A stretch of 8,572 nucleotides of DNA from Actinomycetota bacterium (GTDB lineage: Bacteria; Actinomycetota; Acidimicrobiia; Acidimicrobiales; Microtrichaceae), in contig SXMI01000106.1 of NCBI GenBank assembly GCA_005777415.1, positions 1-8,572 on the forward strand. The letters are read 5' to 3'. Shown piece by piece: positions 5,237 to 8,572 of this stretch (position 1 is the first letter of the stretch; each line of letters starts with the position of its first letter). Under the pieces are notes generated by a model, which was given only the letters and a program-made list of their open reading frames with translations, did no database searches and had not been told where the DNA came from. The position numbers and the translations under genes were made by a program.

Positions 5237-7017
5237 GTGCCCCCGGACCGGGCGACCAGCGGAGCTCGTGGTCGCTGCAGGTGGTGGTCGAGGTGCTCTC
5301 GGCGTTCTCGGTCGAGGACCCGAACGCCGTCGACCGGGTGGTCGACCGCATCGCCGAGTCCGTGGACGCCGAGGTGGTGGTGGTCGTCCGCCGGAACGCC
5401 ATCGTGGCGTCGGTCGGCGTCGACGACAGAGCTCGTGCCGACCTGCTCGCAGCGGTGGGAGCCCGCCCGGCGCTGGTGCACCTGGCCGGTGTCGGGCCCC
5501 ACGACCACACGGAGCTCTCGCTCTGCTGGTCGCCACTCGACGGCGACGACGTCGTGGCCGTCGGCCGGTTCGGCGAGCCCTTCGACCTGGAGGAGCGATC
5601 GCTGCTCCGGGCCATCGGCCGGTCGCTGGCGCTGAGCTTCCGGGCGCTCGACGCGCTCGAGGCCGAACGATACGCCCGGGACGAACTGGACCGGGCGCTG
5701 GCGGTTGCCACCCACCGGGCGACCCACGACCAGCTGACGGGCCTGCCCGCCCGTGAGCTCGTGATCGAGACCCTCGATCGACGCCTGCGCGGCGCGACGC
5801 CCGCCGAGCTCGAGCGGACGTTCGTGTTCTTCCTCGACGTCGACCGCTTCAAGCTGGTCAACGACATCCACGGCCACGCCGTCGGCGACCAGTTCCTGTC
5901 GGCGCTCGCCCACCGCCTGCGCGGCGCCGCCGGCCCCCGGGACCTGTGTGGACGCCTCGCCGGCGACGAGTTCGTGCTCGTCTCCTCCCAGGTGTCGCTC
6001 GAGTCGGCCGAGGCGAAGGCGGCCCAGATCCTCCGGGTGATGGTCGATCCGCTCGAGATCGACGGGCGCTCTCTCGTCCCGTCGATCTCGATCGGCCTCA
6101 CGCAGGCATCCCCCGGCGATCTCGCCGAGACGCTCGTCGACGACGCGGACCTGGCGATGTATCGGGCCAAGCAGACGGGACGAGGTCGGGTCGTGGTGTT
6201 CGATCCCGGGTTGCGGCGGGCGACCGAGCAACGGGCCGGCATCGAGGCCGACCTGCGTCAGGCGTTGCGCGGGCCCGGGGAGTTCGTCCCCTACTTCCAG
6301 CCGGTCGTCGACCTGCACTCGGGGCGGATCATCGGCTTCGAGGCGCTCGTCCGCTGGCTCCACCCGACCCAGGGCGTGGTCCCGCCCGACGTCTTCATCC
6401 CCGTCGCCGAGGACACCGGCCAGATCGTCCACATCGACGCCCGGATGCTGCGCTCGGCCTGCGCCCGCCTGGCCGAGTGGCGCCGGCTCCCCGGCCTGGA
6501 GCGACTGACCATCTCGGTCAACACATCGGCCCGGTCCTTCGCGGACCCGCTGCTCCCGAGCCGGGTGGCCGAGGCGCTCGACCTCTCGGGCCTGTCGGCC
6601 GATTCGCTCCTGTTGGAGCTCACCGAGTCGGTGATGATGGACGAGGGCTCCGGTGACGCCGAGACCGTCCAGCGGCTCGTCGACCTGGGGGTCCGCCTCG
6701 CCGTCGACGACTTCGGGACGGGCTACTCGTCGCTGCGGTACCTGCGGGAGTTCCCGGTCGCCGTGTTGAAGGTCGACCGATCGTTCACGAGCCAGCTGGG
6801 CGAGGACCGGGAGGTCGAGGTGATCGTGGAGTCGATCGTCGGCATGGCCCGGTCGCTCGGCCTCGCCGTCACCGCCGAGGGGGTGGAGACCGCCTTCCAG
6901 GCCGACCGGCTGGTCGACCTCGGGTGCGGGTACGCCCAGGGCTACCTGTACGGCCGACCCGTCGACGCCGACACGGCGACGGCCATGCTCCTGGCCCAGG
7001 CCGACGTCACCGCCTGA
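5233..7017 (+). CDS. GAF-like/GGDEF/EAL cyclic-di-GMP turnover protein
   Basis: This 594-residue protein begins with a GAF-like region (about 15-140), then a short helical linker and GGDEF (about 165-325), then EAL (about 335-590). GGDEF: the signature is AGDEF (243-247), with Asp202, Asn210 and Asp219 at metal and GTP positions, so diguanylate cyclase activity is possible. The RxxD inhibitory site is absent (GPRD at 234-237). EAL: the full catalytic set is visible, namely E370 (EAL), N430, E462, D492/D493 (DDFGTGYSS), K513, E549 (AEGVE) and Q569, so phosphodiesterase activity on c-di-GMP is expected. No membrane segment is present. The GTG start overlaps the FIST stop as GTGA with no strong RBS of its own, so translation should be coupled. 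The net direction, synthesis or breakdown, cannot be decided from sequence, though breakdown is the safer call. Confidence 0.93.
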   Translation: MSAPGPGDQRSSWSLQVVVEVLSAFSVEDPNAVDRVVDRIAESVDAEVVVVVRRNAIVASVGVDDRARADLLAAVGARPALVHLAGVGPHDHTELSLCWSPLDGDDVVAVGRFGEPFDLEERSLLRAIGRSLALSFRALDALEAERYARDELDRALAVATHRATHDQLTGLPARELVIETLDRRLRGATPAELERTFVFFLDVDRFKLVNDIHGHAVGDQFLSALAHRLRGAAGPRDLCGRLAGDEFVLVSSQVSLESAEAKAAQILRVMVDPLEIDGRSLVPSISIGLTQASPGDLAETLVDDADLAMYRAKQTGRGRVVVFDPGLRRATEQRAGIEADLRQALRGPGEFVPYFQPVVDLHSGRIIGFEALVRWLHPTQGVVPPDVFIPVAEDTGQIVHIDARMLRSACARLAEWRRLPGLERLTISVNTSARSFADPLLPSRVAEALDLSGLSADSLLLELTESVMMDEGSGDAETVQRLVDLGVRLAVDDFGTGYSSLRYLREFPVAVLKVDRSFTSQLGEDREVEVIVESIVGMARSLGLAVTAEGVETAFQADRLVDLGCGYAQGYLYGRPVDADTATAMLLAQADVTA

Positions 7018-7020
7018 CGC

Positions 7021-7042
7021 GGCCGGTCCCGTTCAGCCGGCC
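7021..7042. terminator. Possible bidirectional stem between convergent genes
   Basis: GGCCGG (7021-7026) and CCGGCC (7037-7042) are inverted around a 10-nt loop. They span the 15-bp gap between the GGDEF-EAL stop and the stop of the minus-strand phosphoesterase, reaching into the latter. There is no T-tract on either strand. It is the only candidate terminator at this junction, and the short stem makes it weak. Confidence 0.25.
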
Positions 7043-8572
7043 CAGGTGCCGGCCATGGACGGGAAGTCCCCGGTGATGCCGACCTGCTCGAAGTAGCCGG
7101 CCTCGAGGGCGTCGAGCAGGTCCCCGCCGGGTCCACCCTTCCGGAACTCACCGTCACCGGCCGGGACCGTCGGCGGCAGGGTCGCGGCCGGCACCGTCGT
7201 GGTGGGCACCGTGGTCGTGGGCAACGTGAACTGCTGCTCGGTCCGGTCCGGCTGCATGCCCGGAGCGATGGCCTGCGGCACCCCGTTGCAGAGCGGCGTC
7301 GGCTGTCGCAGCGGCAGCGTGTCCAGGTCGAACAGTTCCGGGTCGGGGTCGGCGGCGGCCAGGGAGTGGCCGATGTTGTTGGCCGCCCGGTCCCGCGGCG
7401 TCAGCCACCACCCGTCGCCGCCGGAGCCCTCGGCCGGTGCCCCCAGGAACCGCCACTCGAGGAACCTCATGATCGAGGTGTGGTCGTAGGTGCGGTGGTC
7501 GACGAACCCGGGCCGGGCGTACGGCGAGGCGACCACGGTGGGGACCCGGAACCCGGCCTGACCGAAGTTGGTGGCGTCGTCGCTCGAGGACAACAGGTCC
7601 GGCAGCACCGGCGGTGCCACGTGATCGAAGAAGCCGCCCCACTCGTCGTAGGTGACCACGAACATGCCGCGCTCCCAGTGCGGTGACTCCACGAACGCGC
7701 GGAACACGTCACGCAGGTAGCGCTGGCCGGCACCGGGGTCGCAGTGCGGGTGGTCGTCGGCCTGCCACCACGGCAGGTACGGCGGGTCCAGGTACACGAC
7801 GTTCGGGAGGTTCCCGCCGGCGCAGTCGGCGAAGTAGTGGTCGATCCCCGACAGGATGGGCGCCATGCGCGGCCCCCAGAACGCCAGGCTCGGGAGGTCC
7901 GCGAAGTACGAGCGGACGTCGACCCCGGCGGCCCGCAGGCGGTCCCAGATGGTGTCCCACTGGTGGCCCAGCTCCTTCAGCGGGATGTAGTTGTTGATGT
8001 ACCCGCCGGACTGGGCCGAGTGGAGGTACCGGCGGTTCGGCTGCGTGGAGGACAGCACCGAGCAGTGGTAGCGGTCGAAGGTGGTGAAGCGCCGGGCGAG
8101 CCGGGCGTGGAACGGCAGGTCCGCCGCCTCGTGGAACCCGAGCGCGTAGTCGTCGTTGCCGCTGCCCTCGGCCAGGAACCCGCCGTCGCGCTGCGCCCGG
8201 CCCGAGTACCAGCCGTGACCGGGATCCGCGAAGCCACAGCCCCGGTAGCCGAACGGATCCGGCCCCCCGCTCAGCGAGTGCGTCCGGTGCTCCGCGCCCG
8301 ACGGGTCCAGGTAGCCCACATCGGTGCGGGCGTCGATGGAGAACGCGTCGCCGTAGTTGCGGCGGCCCCGCTCCAGGTAGGCCTCGTCGCCGCCCAGCCA
8401 GCCCAGGTAGTGGTCGAAGGACCGGTTCTCCATCATCAGGATGACGACGTGGTCGATCGGCGCCTCGCTCGCGGGCAGGTCCAGGATCGACCCCTCCGGC
8501 ACGAAGCCCGGGTGGTACTCGCGGCCGATGCCGTCCAGGTCCAGGTCCGTCGGCGGTGCGCACGCACCCAGG
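7033..8572 (-). CDS. Phospholipase C/acid phosphatase-family surface lipoprotein, 5' end cut by window
   Basis: The frame is open to the right edge, giving 512 codons in the window. A GTG at 8502 is an internal codon, not the start: the frame upstream encodes LGAC (Cys codon 8562-8560), a lipobox, so the signal peptide lies beyond the window and the mature N-terminus is this Cys. Counting from the GTG at 8502, the phosphoesterase signatures are MENRSFDHYLG (24-34, metal Glu25/Asn26), the nucleophile region STQPNRRY (152-159, probably Thr153), YDEWGGFFDHVAPP (285-298, metal Asp286/Glu287) and YDHTSIMRFLEWRF (339-352). These are hallmarks of the bacterial phospholipase C/AcpA superfamily, which hydrolyses phosphodiesters or phosphomonoesters outside the cell. 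After the catalytic part come a Thr/Pro linker (426-448) and a 40-residue tail of no recognised domain. Phospholipase versus phosphatase cannot be decided. Confidence 0.9.
   Translation of the reverse strand, partial: LGACAPPTDLDLDGIGREYHPGFVPEGSILDLPASEAPIDHVVILMMENRSFDHYLGWLGGDEAYLERGRRNYGDAFSIDARTDVGYLDPSGAEHRTHSLSGGPDPFGYRGCGFADPGHGWYSGRAQRDGGFLAEGSGNDDYALGFHEAADLPFHARLARRFTTFDRYHCSVLSSTQPNRRYLHSAQSGGYINNYIPLKELGHQWDTIWDRLRAAGVDVRSYFADLPSLAFWGPRMAPILSGIDHYFADCAGGNLPNVVYLDPPYLPWWQADDHPHCDPGAGQRYLRDVFRAFVESPHWERGMFVVTYDEWGGFFDHVAPPVLPDLLSSSDDATNFGQAGFRVPTVVASPYARPGFVDHRTYDHTSIMRFLEWRFLGAPAEGSGGDGWWLTPRDRAANNIGHSLAAADPDPELFDLDTLPLRQPTPLCNGVPQAIAPGMQPDRTEQQFTLPTTTVPTTTVPAATLPPTVPAGDGEFRKGGPGGDLLDALEAGYFEQVGITGDFPSMAGTWAG
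8560..8571 (-). other. Lipobox of the phosphoesterase
   Basis: The codons read L-G-A-C followed by APPTDLDLDG. L-x-A/G-C is the signal peptidase II motif; the Cys (8562-8560) would be lipid-modified. Only the last residues of the signal peptide are inside the window, so its hydrophobic core cannot be checked. Confidence 0.6.

Noticed and set aside
4196..6432. Two long minus-strand frames (4196-5536 and 5161-6432) opposite the FIST and GGDEF-EAL genes
   Set aside because: Both are antisense shadows; the plus-strand proteins carry all family motifs.
7033..8502. GTG at 8502 as the start of the phosphoesterase
   Set aside because: The frame continues upstream to the edge and encodes a lipobox; starting at 8502 would remove it.
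1..8572. CRISPR array, tRNA, rRNA, insertion sequence or prophage remnants
   Set aside because: No spaced direct repeats, no clover-leaf candidates, no transposase or integrase motifs and no abrupt base-composition change were seen.

Overview
The window is about three-quarters G+C and carries typical actinobacterial features: GTG starts, 4-bp GTGA stop/start overlaps, TANNNT-type -10 boxes, a class E sortase signal (LAxTG) and Pro/Thr-rich cell-wall linkers. It most resembles a high-GC Actinomycetota chromosome, possibly Acidimicrobiia; the lineage is inference. No RNA gene, CRISPR array, insertion sequence or transposase was seen. Long overlapping ORFs on the opposite strands are GC-driven shadows.

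Left third (minus strand, 1-2026): two translationally coupled genes for exported proteins. The upstream gene encodes a wall-anchored alpha/alpha-barrel protein with prenyltransferase/squalene-cyclase-type repeats and an LALTG sorting signal. The downstream gene, cut by the left edge, encodes a small secreted protein resembling the transcobalamin C-terminal (DUF4430-like) domain and actinobacterial SCO2322-type proteins. Together they look like the two halves of a transcobalamin/intrinsic-factor fold. In known genomes such pairs often sit beside ECF-type vitamin transporter genes, which would lie to the left, outside the window.

Middle (plus strand, 2126-3998): transcribed divergently across a 99-bp spacer is a one-component regulator with an excisionase-type HTH, a helical B12-cap-like domain and a cobalamin-binding fold. 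It resembles CarH/LitR, but the adenosyl-capping W-x9-EH motif is lost while the lower-ligand His is kept. An HSL-type alpha/beta hydrolase overlaps its end.

Right-centre (plus strand, 4061-7017): a FIST sensor protein with its own likely promoter and a strong RBS is coupled by a GTGA overlap to a GAF-like/GGDEF/EAL cyclic-di-GMP enzyme. This looks like a sensor and effector split over two genes.

Right end (minus strand, 7033-8572, 5' end cut): a surface lipoprotein of the phospholipase C/acid phosphatase superfamily, convergent with the cyclic-di-GMP gene. A lipobox at the very edge shows that the true start lies beyond the window.

The most notable theme is a possible cobalamin module: a split transcobalamin-like surface receptor set back to back with a degenerate CarH-like B12-domain regulator across a short spacer with a near-perfect 18-bp dyad.
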